A stretch of DNA of 64,000 nt, taken from the NCBI GenBank assembly GCA_026415035.1, contig JAOAHX010000004.1:54215-118214 (forward strand). Direction: 5' to 3'. A model generated the notes under the pieces. The model saw only the letters and a list, made by a program, of their open reading frames with translations. It was not told the origin of the DNA and searched no databases. This DNA comes from Thermodesulfobacteriota bacterium. GTDB taxonomy: Bacteria; Desulfobacterota; BSN033; UBA1163. Shown one piece after another: positions 32,004 through 38,561 of the stretch; positions within the stretch are counted from its first letter, which is position 1; each line of letters opens with the position of its first letter. The position numbers and the translations under genes are program-made.

Positions 32004-33917
32004 ATGATCCAACCGCACTGGCAATTCCGAAAGATGAGCAAAGGAGAGATGAATATCGACCCCATCGAGGGCGAATTCTTCTCCACAGAGGCCCTCGGAA
32101 GCCTCTCTGATGCACTGATCCGGGAAACGATTCAGAATTCCCTGGATGCCGCCATCCCGGGAGAGAAGGTCAAGCTCGTCTTCACCTTTCCCTCCCCCGC
32201 ACAATACCTCCCGCCATATAGGAGCGAGCCTTATTTGAGAGGCTTGAGAAACCACCTTGGGGCCCGTGGATGTGGCCTCCTAAGTCGTGTTACCATGGAC
32301 GAGCCGATGGACTTCCTGATCATCGAAGACTTTGGGACGAGGGGACTCGAAGGGGATATCCGGGAGGACGAGGAGGGAGAGATCGGAGGGAAGAAGAACG
32401 ATTTCTTCTATTTCTGGAGAAATATCGGACGGGCCTTGGAAGGGACAACCGCCCGGGGAAGGTGGGGCCTCGGGAAGACGGTTTTTCAAGCCTCCTCAAG
32501 GATCAACTCCTTTTTTGGGTTGACGATCAGGAGGCAACCCCCTGCCAAACTCCTCATGGGGCAGTCCGTCTTAAAAATCCACTGGTGTGACGGGTCGAAA
32601 TACGGCCCTTACGGATATTTCGGCCTTTTCGAGGGGGATTTTGCACTTCCTTGCGAAGACCCGAAATTCATCGAAACCTTCTCCAATGACTTCTGCCTCT
32701 GCCGCAAAGAAGAACCGGGGCTTTCGATCGTCGTGCCTTTCCCTGAGAAGGAACTCACTCCCGGGGAGGTCCTCCGAGCGGTGGTGAACCAGTATTTCTT
32801 CCCCATCCTGTCCGGAGACCTTGCGGTCACGGTGGTGGAGGGAAACCGCGAGCAGGAATTGAGCCGTCTCAGTATCCTCCGTTTCGTCGAAAATAGCAAC
32901 CTCCCTGATCGGGATTCGATCCGGCGGAGGTTGGAATTTGCAAAATGGGCCATCGAGCTTCCGGAAGAGTCCTGTGCCTCCTTAAAAGAACCCCCGGTAG
33001 ATCAAGGCCCTAAATGGGACGAGAACCTATTCGAGCCCGAACAATTGACCCGCCTCCGGAGGAGCCTCGACGAAGGGGAACGTATAGCCCTCCGGGTCCC
33101 CCTCTGGGTCAAAAAGGAGGCAGGGGAGCTTCAGCGTTCCTTCTTCAAGGTCTACCTCGAAAGAGACCATTACCTCGAACCGGGTGAGGACTTCTTCATC
33201 AGGGATGGAATCACCATCACCGGTGTCTCCTCCCTCAGGCAGGGAGGGATGCGGGTGATCGTCACGGTCTCTGACAGGCCTCTCTCTAGGCTTCTGGGCG
33301 ATTCGGAAAACCCGGCTCATACCGAATGGCAGGAACGATCCCCTAAATTTAGAGGCCGTTATGTTCGAGGCCCTTCCTGTTTGCGTTTCGTCAAAAACAG
33401 TCCAAAGGAGATCGTTAAGATCCTCTCCAAACCGGCTGAAGGCCGAGACGCCGACCTCCTCAGAGAGCTTTTTTATCTCGAGCTCCCAAGAAGCCAGGCT
33501 GCGCCGGGTTCAAGAATGAGGCCAACAAAATATACCGGAAGCGATGGCCCTGAGGGAGGGGTGGGGCCTCAAGGGGTGAGCGCCGATCGATTCCTCTTCC
33601 TCCAACGAACGGAGCAAGGATTTCGACTCTCCGCCCTTCCCCATGCCGATATCCTTCCGAAAGAGATCGAGGTGGAGATGGCTTATGACGTCCGGCAGGG
33701 CAATCCCTTTCATCGCTACAGCCCGCTCGATTTCGAACTGAACAAACCTCCCATCAAGATCAAGGGGAGGGGGGTTAAGGTCTCCATCTCAAAACCCAAC
33801 AGGCTCCACGTAGTGATAGAGGAGAGGGGGTTCCAGCTCTTGGTAACCGGTTTCGATCCGAACCGGGATTTGAAGATCCGGACGACGACCTCTCTGGATC
33901 TGGATGGGATGCTATGA
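32004..33917 (+). CDS. GHKL (HSP90/MutL/histidine-kinase fold) ATPase, first gene of a three-gene module
   Basis: 637 residues. The N-terminal third carries GHKL ATPase motifs: N-box IRETIQNSLDA (catalytic E41, Mg-binding N45), G1 box FLIIEDFGTRGLEG (D109, G111), and a glycine-rich lid RGRWGLGKTVFQ with K158. It has no histidine-kinase phosphoacceptor helix, no MutL endonuclease motif and no membrane segment, so a standalone or MORC/MutL-like ATPase is likely. Residues ~240-637 are not recognised; a beta-rich part (~380-440) is suggested by alternating hydrophobics. The ATG at 32004 fits the promoter, although its ribosome binding site is weak; 32034 and 32049 are alternatives. The stop overlaps the next start by 4 nt. 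Function unknown; a defence role is inferred from context only. Confidence 0.8.
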   Translation: MIQPHWQFRKMSKGEMNIDPIEGEFFSTEALGSLSDALIRETIQNSLDAAIPGEKVKLVFTFPSPAQYLPPYRSEPYLRGLRNHLGARGCGLLSRVTMDEPMDFLIIEDFGTRGLEGDIREDEEGEIGGKKNDFFYFWRNIGRALEGTTARGRWGLGKTVFQASSRINSFFGLTIRRQPPAKLLMGQSVLKIHWCDGSKYGPYGYFGLFEGDFALPCEDPKFIETFSNDFCLCRKEEPGLSIVVPFPEKELTPGEVLRAVVNQYFFPILSGDLAVTVVEGNREQELSRLSILRFVENSNLPDRDSIRRRLEFAKWAIELPEESCASLKEPPVDQGPKWDENLFEPEQLTRLRRSLDEGERIALRVPLWVKKEAGELQRSFFKVYLERDHYLEPGEDFFIRDGITITGVSSLRQGGMRVIVTVSDRPLSRLLGDSENPAHTEWQERSPKFRGRYVRGPSCLRFVKNSPKEIVKILSKPAEGRDADLLRELFYLELPRSQAAPGSRMRPTKYTGSDGPEGGVGPQGVSADRFLFLQRTEQGFRLSALPHADILPKEIEVEMAYDVRQGNPFHRYSPLDFELNKPPIKIKGRGVKVSISKPNRLHVVIEERGFQLLVTGFDPNRDLKIRTTTSLDLDGML

Positions 33918-34696
33918 TCCGAAGGTTCAATTATACGGGAAGGAAGAGGATCCCAAGGCCGAAACTCTCGTTCTCGCTCCGTAAGAGTTCGAAAAACACC
34001 CTTTCTTTCGATGCCTCCATCGATTTCACGAGCCTCGACCTCCCAGGAAGTGCCCAGATCTACATCGAAGCTTACCGGAGGGCCTATTTCCAAAGGTTCG
34101 CCTGCGGGACTGTCTCGGCCCCCAGGTTTCCGGTCAACTCCCCCCTCGAGGGCCTCGATCCCGACGCCCTGGTTCTTTTTCGGGTTAAGGTTGTGGACCG
34201 GAAGGGGAGGATCCTGGCCTCGGCCGATAGCATCCGTCCCAAACGGAAAGAAGAAGACGAGGGCGCGAGGGAGTCCCTCCTTCCCGTCGAATTCGTCGAC
34301 CTTGGAAATCTCGTCTGGCGCCTCGACCTCGAGGGAGACCTTCCCATCCTCCAATTGAACAAACGGGTCGAAAATATAAGGGAAATCGCCCGTTCCGATG
34401 GCCACTTTCTCGGCCTGGTCTATCCCGAAGTCTTCCGCCAAATCCTCTTGAAGATCGTCGTAGAAGAGGATTGCAATGATCCCGATGCCGAGGCCGGGGA
34501 CGAAGTGGAAGGGATGGGCCAGTGGCTCAGGTTCGCCATTCAGGTCCTGGGAAGAAGGCATCTCCCTCCTCCGGGACAGTCGGAGCCCGCAAGGCAACAG
34601 AAGCTGAGGTGGATCGACGAAGTGGTCGAGGCCTTCTGCTCGAATCACCAGGTTCTCGAACGATTTGTTAAAGAGCAGAGGCCAAAAGGTAAATGA
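33914..34696 (+). CDS. unrecognised protein, second gene of the GHKL module
   Basis: 260 residues, soluble, no signal peptide. The opening MIRRFNYTGRKRI is basic. Residues ~15-115 look beta-rich (LSFDASIDFTSLDLPGSAQI, LVLFRVKVVDRKGRILASAD), like an immunoglobulin- or C2-type sandwich. Residues ~155-230 are acidic and helical and include ILLKIVVEEDCNDPDAEAGD. No catalytic motif is seen. It is coupled by 4-nt overlaps on both sides, which implies made-to-measure stoichiometry with the ATPase. I have the impression that FNYTGR-type openings recur beside GHKL ATPases elsewhere but cannot verify it. Confidence 0.7.
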   Translation: MIRRFNYTGRKRIPRPKLSFSLRKSSKNTLSFDASIDFTSLDLPGSAQIYIEAYRRAYFQRFACGTVSAPRFPVNSPLEGLDPDALVLFRVKVVDRKGRILASADSIRPKRKEEDEGARESLLPVEFVDLGNLVWRLDLEGDLPILQLNKRVENIREIARSDGHFLGLVYPEVFRQILLKIVVEEDCNDPDAEAGDEVEGMGQWLRFAIQVLGRRHLPPPGQSEPARQQKLRWIDEVVEAFCSNHQVLERFVKEQRPKGK

Positions 34697-35445
34697 TGGC
34701 CGAGATACTTCGAAGATTAAACCAAAAGGGAATCCTGGAGTTCAGGAATTTTTTAGGTAGCCTCCGCCAGGGCTCAAAGCTTCCCGTTCCGAAGGAGCTT
34801 CTGACGGATCCCTCGACCTCCTTAAAGCTTCCGAAGAGCCCATCGGTCGAAAACCATCTCTTCAAAACCAAGTTGGAGATGGTGAGGTACCTCGATGAAG
34901 TGTTACAGGGCTTTTCCTTTTCTCAGATCGATCAGGACGTCGGCCTCTGGAGCTGGCTCTCCCTCTACTATTTCGACCAGTTATGTTTAAAAACGAGATC
35001 CGGCCAGTGGCTTTGCAATCAAGATTACCGTTATATCCTCGACCTCGACGATAGGCGGTATTATCGCCATCTCATGGCCGGCCCCTATTCGGTTTTCAAG
35101 CTTCATAAGGACCGGGCCCCATTGCTGATGGCAGGTCCCTTGTATCATCTCAACCGATTTTACGAAGAGATCTTTTCCCGAAAGGGTTTGATGGCCAACC
35201 CGGGCGTCATCGAGGCAGCCCACCTTCTCTATTTCGATCCAAAGGGAGGTAAACCGAAGCGGGGAGGGGCCTCCCGAATCCAAAAACCAGGGGGGCTTCG
35301 CCGTTTCATCGACGTCGTTCAGCAGCTCGACCTTACCTATGACCTTTACAGTATGAAGGGGGAGGAGGTGGTGGCCCTTCTTCCCCAAGAATTCGATGTG
35401 TGGCGCGCCCAGCCCGACTCGAACGGGCGACCTGCGGATTCGTAG
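34693..35445 (+). CDS. unrecognised protein, third gene of the GHKL module, running into tRNA-Arg
   Basis: 250 residues, mostly helical, soluble. Notable blocks: DVGLWSWLSLYYFDQLC, YRHLMAGPYSVFKLHKD and the C-terminal RRFIDVVQQLDLTYDLYSM. These may correspond to an uncharacterised family (perhaps the one catalogued as DUF6339; from memory, unverified). No nuclease or methylase motif is evident. The start overlaps the preceding stop (ATGATG). The last ~15 codons are antisense to the 3' half of tRNA-Arg(ACG), so the native C-terminus probably ended near LLPQEFDVW and the present tail arose at the junction. Confidence 0.68.
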   Translation: MMAEILRRLNQKGILEFRNFLGSLRQGSKLPVPKELLTDPSTSLKLPKSPSVENHLFKTKLEMVRYLDEVLQGFSFSQIDQDVGLWSWLSLYYFDQLCLKTRSGQWLCNQDYRYILDLDDRRYYRHLMAGPYSVFKLHKDRAPLLMAGPLYHLNRFYEEIFSRKGLMANPGVIEAAHLLYFDPKGGKPKRGGASRIQKPGGLRRFIDVVQQLDLTYDLYSMKGEEVVALLPQEFDVWRAQPDSNGRPADS

Positions 35446-35477
35446 TCCGACGCTCTATCCAACTGAGCTATGGGCGC
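35401..35477 (-). tRNA. tRNA-Arg (anticodon ACG)
   Basis: 77 nt including encoded CCA. Acceptor GCGCCCA pairs with TGGGCGC, the D-arm has TAGCTCAGTTGGATAGAGC, and the anticodon loop is CTACGAA (ACG at 35443-35441). It needs TadA to form inosine at the wobble base. Its 3' end abuts and overlaps the last gene of the GHKL module on the other strand. Confidence 0.97.
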
Positions 35478-35482
35478 ACCTT

Positions 35483-35806
35483 TTATTTCTTCGGAGGGGA
35501 TGGAGTGGGAAGGATCTCTACCTGAGAGGCCACATTTTGCCCCCTTTTCAAAAAATAGGTGACCCTCACTCTCTCACCAACGGCGGGCAGGCGAGAAGGG
35601 ACGTAAACGGTGCGCCTGCCGACGGCGAAGCTCATCGTCTCTCCTTTATCTCCTTGCACACCGAGGGTGCCTCTATGGATACTCACTACTTTCCCAGTAA
35701 AGTTGAAAAATTGCTGGGCGGAGACCTCATCCTGTCCAAGGGCAAGAGCCATAAAGAACCCTGTGACTGCAAAGAAGATCGCCCCTTTTTTAAGAAGATG
35801 CTTCAT
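35483..35806 (-). CDS. small exported OB-fold-like protein
   Basis: 107 residues. A signal peptide (MKHLLKKGAIFFAVTGFFMALA, cleavage near VSA-QQ) is followed by a beta-rich domain of about 75 residues (FTGKVVSIHRGTLGVQGDKG, RVRVTYFLKRGQNVASQVEI) that resembles small periplasmic OB-like modules. ATG at 35806 is supported by AAAGGAG with 7-nt spacing; the frame is open upstream through repeat B and a tRNA without meaning. It lies 5 nt upstream of tRNA-Arg on the same strand. Function unknown. Confidence 0.75.
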   Translation of the reverse strand: MKHLLKKGAIFFAVTGFFMALALGQDEVSAQQFFNFTGKVVSIHRGTLGVQGDKGETMSFAVGRRTVYVPSRLPAVGERVRVTYFLKRGQNVASQVEILPTPSPPKK

Positions 35807-35892
35807 ATCCTCGCTCCTTTCTCCCCCTGATCGACCGAAATGATCCAACATGATTCTGTGGGATTGCCAGAGACAAGGATGGGTCTCCTCGC

Positions 35893-35963
35893 TCCGCCTC
35901 CCCCGCCTTAGGCGGGGTCGCCGAACCCATTCCCCTAACCGGGGAAGGGTTCTCATCCCTAAA
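35893..35963 (-). repeat. 71-bp structured repeat, copy B
   Basis: Second copy of the element at 30916-30986, same orientation, two mismatches. It lies 28 bp beyond the 3' end of tRNA-Ser(GGA), just as copy A lies 27 bp beyond tRNA-Ser(GCT). The pair brackets a 5-kb segment with tadA, the GHKL module and tRNA-Arg. Confidence 0.85.
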
Positions 35964-35991
35964 TCCCCTGAAAACCACTTAAAAGATGTTC

Positions 35992-36086
35992 TGGCGGAGA
36001 GAGAGGGATTCGAACCCTCGGTCCCGATTTTAGTCGGAACACACGATTTCCAGTCGTGCCCCTTCGGCCTCTCGGGCATCTCTCCG
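35992..36086 (-). tRNA. tRNA-Ser (anticodon GGA)
   Basis: 95 nt including CCA, class II. The acceptor and T-arm are identical to those of tRNA-Ser(GCT) (CGGAGAG / CTCTCCG; GGTTCGAATCC). The anticodon loop is CTGGAAA in stem ACGAC/GTCGT-type pairing. It reads UCC/UCU. Confidence 0.95.
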
Positions 36087-36114
36087 TTGCTTAATCCTTA
36101 TTTATTGGATTTAT

Positions 36115-36201
36115 TGGCGGAGGGAGTAGGATTCGAACCCACGGGGCTTTCGCCCAGCGGTTTTCAAGACCGCCGCCTTAAACCACTCGGCCATCCCTCC
36201 G
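36115..36201 (-). tRNA. tRNA-Ser (anticodon TGA)
   Basis: 87 nt including CCA, class II. Acceptor CGGAGGG pairs with CTCCCTCCG-side bases, the anticodon loop is CTTGAAA in stem GCGGT/ACCGC, and a long variable arm is present. It reads UCA and other UCN codons. It lies 22 nt after serS on the same strand. Confidence 0.96.
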
Positions 36202-36223
36202 TCCCCTGAAACTATTTCGCCCT

Positions 36224-37501
36224 TCACTTTTTGACGATCCGATCTACCCCATCCATATAGGGTCGTAAGACCTCCGGGATCAGCACGCTTCCATCGGCCT
36301 GTTGATAATTCTCCAAGATGGCCACGAGCGTTCTCCCCACGGCCAACCCGGATCCATTGAGGGTATGAACATACTCCGTCTTTGATTTGCCAGCAATACG
36401 GTACCGAATCTTTGCCCTTCTGGCCTGAAAATCCTCGAAGTTGCTGCAGGAGGAGATCTCCTTGAAGGTCTCCTGGCCCGGAAGCCAGACCTCGATGTCG
36501 TAGGTCTTGGAGGCCGAAAAACCGAGGTCCCCTGTACAGAGGTTCACCACCCGATAGGGAAGGTTCAGTCGCCTCAAAACCTCTTCGGCATCGCGGAGCA
36601 GTTTCTCCAGCTCATCGTAAGAATCTTCCGGCTTGGTAAATTTAACCAGCTCCACCTTGTTGAACTGGTGCTGCCGGATCAATCCCCGGGTATCCTTTCC
36701 GTAAGAGCCAGCCTCCTTCCTGAAACAGGGAGTATAGGCGGTGTAATAAAGAGGGAGCTCCTTCTCCTCCAAAACCTCATCCTGATGGATATTGGTTACG
36801 GGCACCTCTGCCGTTGGAATCAGAAAGTAGTCCATCCCCTCGACCTTAAAGAGCTCTTCTTCGAATTTTGGAAGCTGCCCTGTCCCGGTCATGGTCACCC
36901 GGTTGACCATAAAGGGAGGGAGGACCTCCCGGTAGCCGTGCTCCCGGGTGTGGAGATCCAGCATGAAATTGATAAGGGCCCTCTCCAGCTTCGCCCCGAG
37001 GTCCCGGTAAAGGGTGAATCGGGCCCCGGCGATCTTGACCCCTGCCTTGAAATCGAGAATCCCGAGCTCTTCCCCGATCTCCCAATGGGGTCTCGGTTTG
37101 AAATCGAACTTTGGGATCTCGCCCCACCGCCTCACTTCTACATTTTCAGAAGAGTCTTTTCCAATCGGCACCGATACATGGGGGAGGTTCGGTAGGGTGA
37201 GAAGGAGATCCTGCAAGGCCCTCTCTTTTTCCTGAACCACGTCATCCAGGGCCTTCAGCTCTTGAGAGACCTTCTTCATTTCGGCGATGAGATCGGTCGC
37301 ATCCTCTCCCTCCTTCTTCTTCTGGCTCACCTCCTCGGAAACCTTTTTCTGAAGGGCCCTCAACCTTTCCCATTCCTGTAGGGCCCTGCGTCGTTCGGCA
37401 TCGATCGCCACAAATCGGTCAAGAGCGATGTTTTGCCCTCTTGTGGCCAGCCTGGCCTTCACCTCTTCCAGATGTTCCCGGATATATCTCGCCTCAAGCA
37501 T
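36224..37501 (-). CDS. serS: seryl-tRNA synthetase
   Basis: 425-residue class II synthetase that charges tRNA-Ser and also tRNA-Sec. The N-terminal coiled-coil arm (~30-100) binds the long variable arm. Motif 2 is [18 protein letters not shown] and motif 3 is [26 protein letters not shown] is the serine-site loop. It is followed directly by tRNA-Ser(TGA) and tRNA-Ser(GGA) on the same strand, and selC lies 18 kb away. A hairpin covers the purine-rich stretch just before its ATG. Confidence 0.97.
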   Translation of the reverse strand: MLEARYIREHLEEVKARLATRGQNIALDRFVAIDAERRRALQEWERLRALQKKVSEEVSQKKKEGEDATDLIAEMKKVSQELKALDDVVQEKERALQDLLLTLPNLPHVSVPIGKDSSENVEVRRWGEIPKFDFKPRPHWEIGEELGILDFKAGVKIAGARFTLYRDLGAKLERALINFMLDLHTREHGYREVLPPFMVNRVTMTGTGQLPKFEEELFKVEGMDYFLIPTAEVPVTNIHQDEVLEEKELPLYYTAYTPCFRKEAGSYGKDTRGLIRQHQFNKVELVKFTKPEDSYDELEKLLRDAEEVLRRLNLPYRVVNLCTGDLGFSASKTYDIEVWLPGQETFKEISSCSNFEDFQARRAKIRYRIAGKSKTEYVHTLNGSGLAVGRTLVAILENYQQADGSVLIPEVLRPYMDGVDRIVKK

Positions 37502-37503
37502 AA

Positions 37504-37525
37504 AACCCTTTATGTTTGAAGGGTT
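37504..37525 (-). promoter_or_regulatory. hairpin sequestering the serS ribosome binding region
   Basis: On the minus strand AACCCTT pairs with AAGGGTT across an 8-nt loop. The 3' arm holds the only AAGGG ahead of the serS ATG, two bases downstream of the stem. It could lower translation when folded. Single observation, no T-box sequence seen. Confidence 0.4.
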
Positions 37526-37576
37526 GTCCTTCGAAAGGATTTTTTAGATATTAGCACCAAATTCACTGTAAATCAA

Positions 37577-38155
37577 TTATTGCTTGCCCATTAAATCCGG
37601 TTTGGCGGTCAGGGGGTGCTTCAAAGAGAGGTGTCCTGCAATGGTTTCGACGGGCTTTCCCTCGATCAGGATCTGAACCTGTTTGATCTGGGGAAAGTTC
37701 TGGGTGAGGGAATGGACGATCGAGTAGGCCGTAAGAATCTCTGCAGAGCTCCCTCCCGGATGGTCCTTTAAAAGCGTCCGGTCGAAATCGATGCTGGCCA
37801 CCCCCTTCTCGTTCAGCCTGAGGCTGAGACACCGGGTCTTCGGGGGGAGGGTGGGAAGGAGGCCTCCTCTGGGTCCCCGGATGAGCTCCTTGACGAGCTC
37901 TTTGCCCTCTTCGATGGGGTCTCCCCTCTTCGCGATCTTCCGCCTCTCCCCGACCAGAAACTCTCCCTTTTCGTCCGAAAAGTAGAGGACAACCTCTCTC
38001 GTCTCTTCGAGGAGCCTTTTCTGCTTGGGCTTCGGATGGAGGAGGTGGGCGAACTCGTCCTTAAAAAAGAGGATCAGCACCCCGACCGTTCCAACGAGAA
38101 AAAACAGAAGGACGAGCTTTTCGAACCATCGCCTCTTCTTCCGTCGCTTTGCCAT
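37577..38155 (-). CDS. GerMN-domain membrane-anchored protein
   Basis: 192 residues. A basic N-terminus and one transmembrane helix (LVLLFFLVGTVGVLILFF) precede a GerMN domain (~50-175) with VVLYFSDEKGEFLVGERRKI, GLLPTLPP, VASIDFD and GGSSAEILTAYSIVHSLTQNFPQIKQVQILIEG. GerMN domains occur in spore germination and in cell-wall/envelope lipoproteins; no sporulation genes accompany it here, so an envelope role is more likely. The gene lies between serS and a small membrane protein, all on the minus strand. Confidence 0.85.
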   Translation of the reverse strand: MAKRRKKRRWFEKLVLLFFLVGTVGVLILFFKDEFAHLLHPKPKQKRLLEETREVVLYFSDEKGEFLVGERRKIAKRGDPIEEGKELVKELIRGPRGGLLPTLPPKTRCLSLRLNEKGVASIDFDRTLLKDHPGGSSAEILTAYSIVHSLTQNFPQIKQVQILIEGKPVETIAGHLSLKHPLTAKPDLMGKQ

Positions 38156-38164
38156 CGAAGGGCT

Positions 38165-38497
38165 TTAATCTTCCTTCACTTCGGCCAGCTTACCGATGAT
38201 CGGCAGGACATATCGCTGTCCCCGAAGCGCCTTCACCATGAGCACGAGCCAAAGGATGAGACCCAAGATCCAGAGGGGCACCACTAACAGGTTGAGGAGG
38301 GGGATGAAGCCGAGGACTCCCATGACGACGAAGAGACCGAGGAAGGTAATCGTGGATTGCCTGGCATGGAACTTCACGAAGCTGCTCTTCCTCTCCACAA
38401 CGAGAAAGACGATTCCCGTGATAAATCCCAAAAGATAACAAAGGAATCCTGCTACGTTGTCCTCAAGCCCGGTGCTCGATTTCTCCCGCGGTTCCAT
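38165..38497 (-). CDS. DUF4870-like small membrane protein
   Basis: 110 residues with about three hydrophobic segments: VAGFLCYLLGFITGIVFLVV, TITFLGLFVVMGVLGFIPLL and VVPLWILGLILWLVLMVKAL. The pattern ERKSSFVKFHARQS between helices 1 and 2 is characteristic of the DUF4870/Tic20-like family. The ATG at 38497 follows an AGGAGG box by 5 nt; an in-frame ATG at 38524 lacks one. Function unknown. Confidence 0.85.
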   Translation of the reverse strand: MEPREKSSTGLEDNVAGFLCYLLGFITGIVFLVVERKSSFVKFHARQSTITFLGLFVVMGVLGFIPLLNLLVVPLWILGLILWLVLMVKALRGQRYVLPIIGKLAEVKED

Positions 38498-38561
38498 CGA
38501 TCCCTCCTGGCCAGAATCTCCCATTCCCTCTCTAATTCATGACTCATGGATGGTTTAAAAG

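Noticed and set aside
31800..32255. A minus-strand frame of 151 codons overlapping the start of the GHKL gene, considered as an antitoxin-like or divergent regulator.
   Set aside because: No ribosome binding site, no recognised domain, and it covers the strong plus-strand promoter and N-box coding region.
31769..35477. Search for attachment-site duplication: a second copy of the tRNA-Arg 3' end near tadA.
   Set aside because: No stretch in 31769-31937 matches the tRNA 3' segment, and no integrase is present, so an att-mediated island is not shown.
37521..37546. Stem TCCTT-CGA-AAGGA followed by a T-run on the plus strand, looking like a terminator.
   Set aside because: No plus-strand gene ends nearby; on the minus strand it is only part of the serS leader, without a following T-run.
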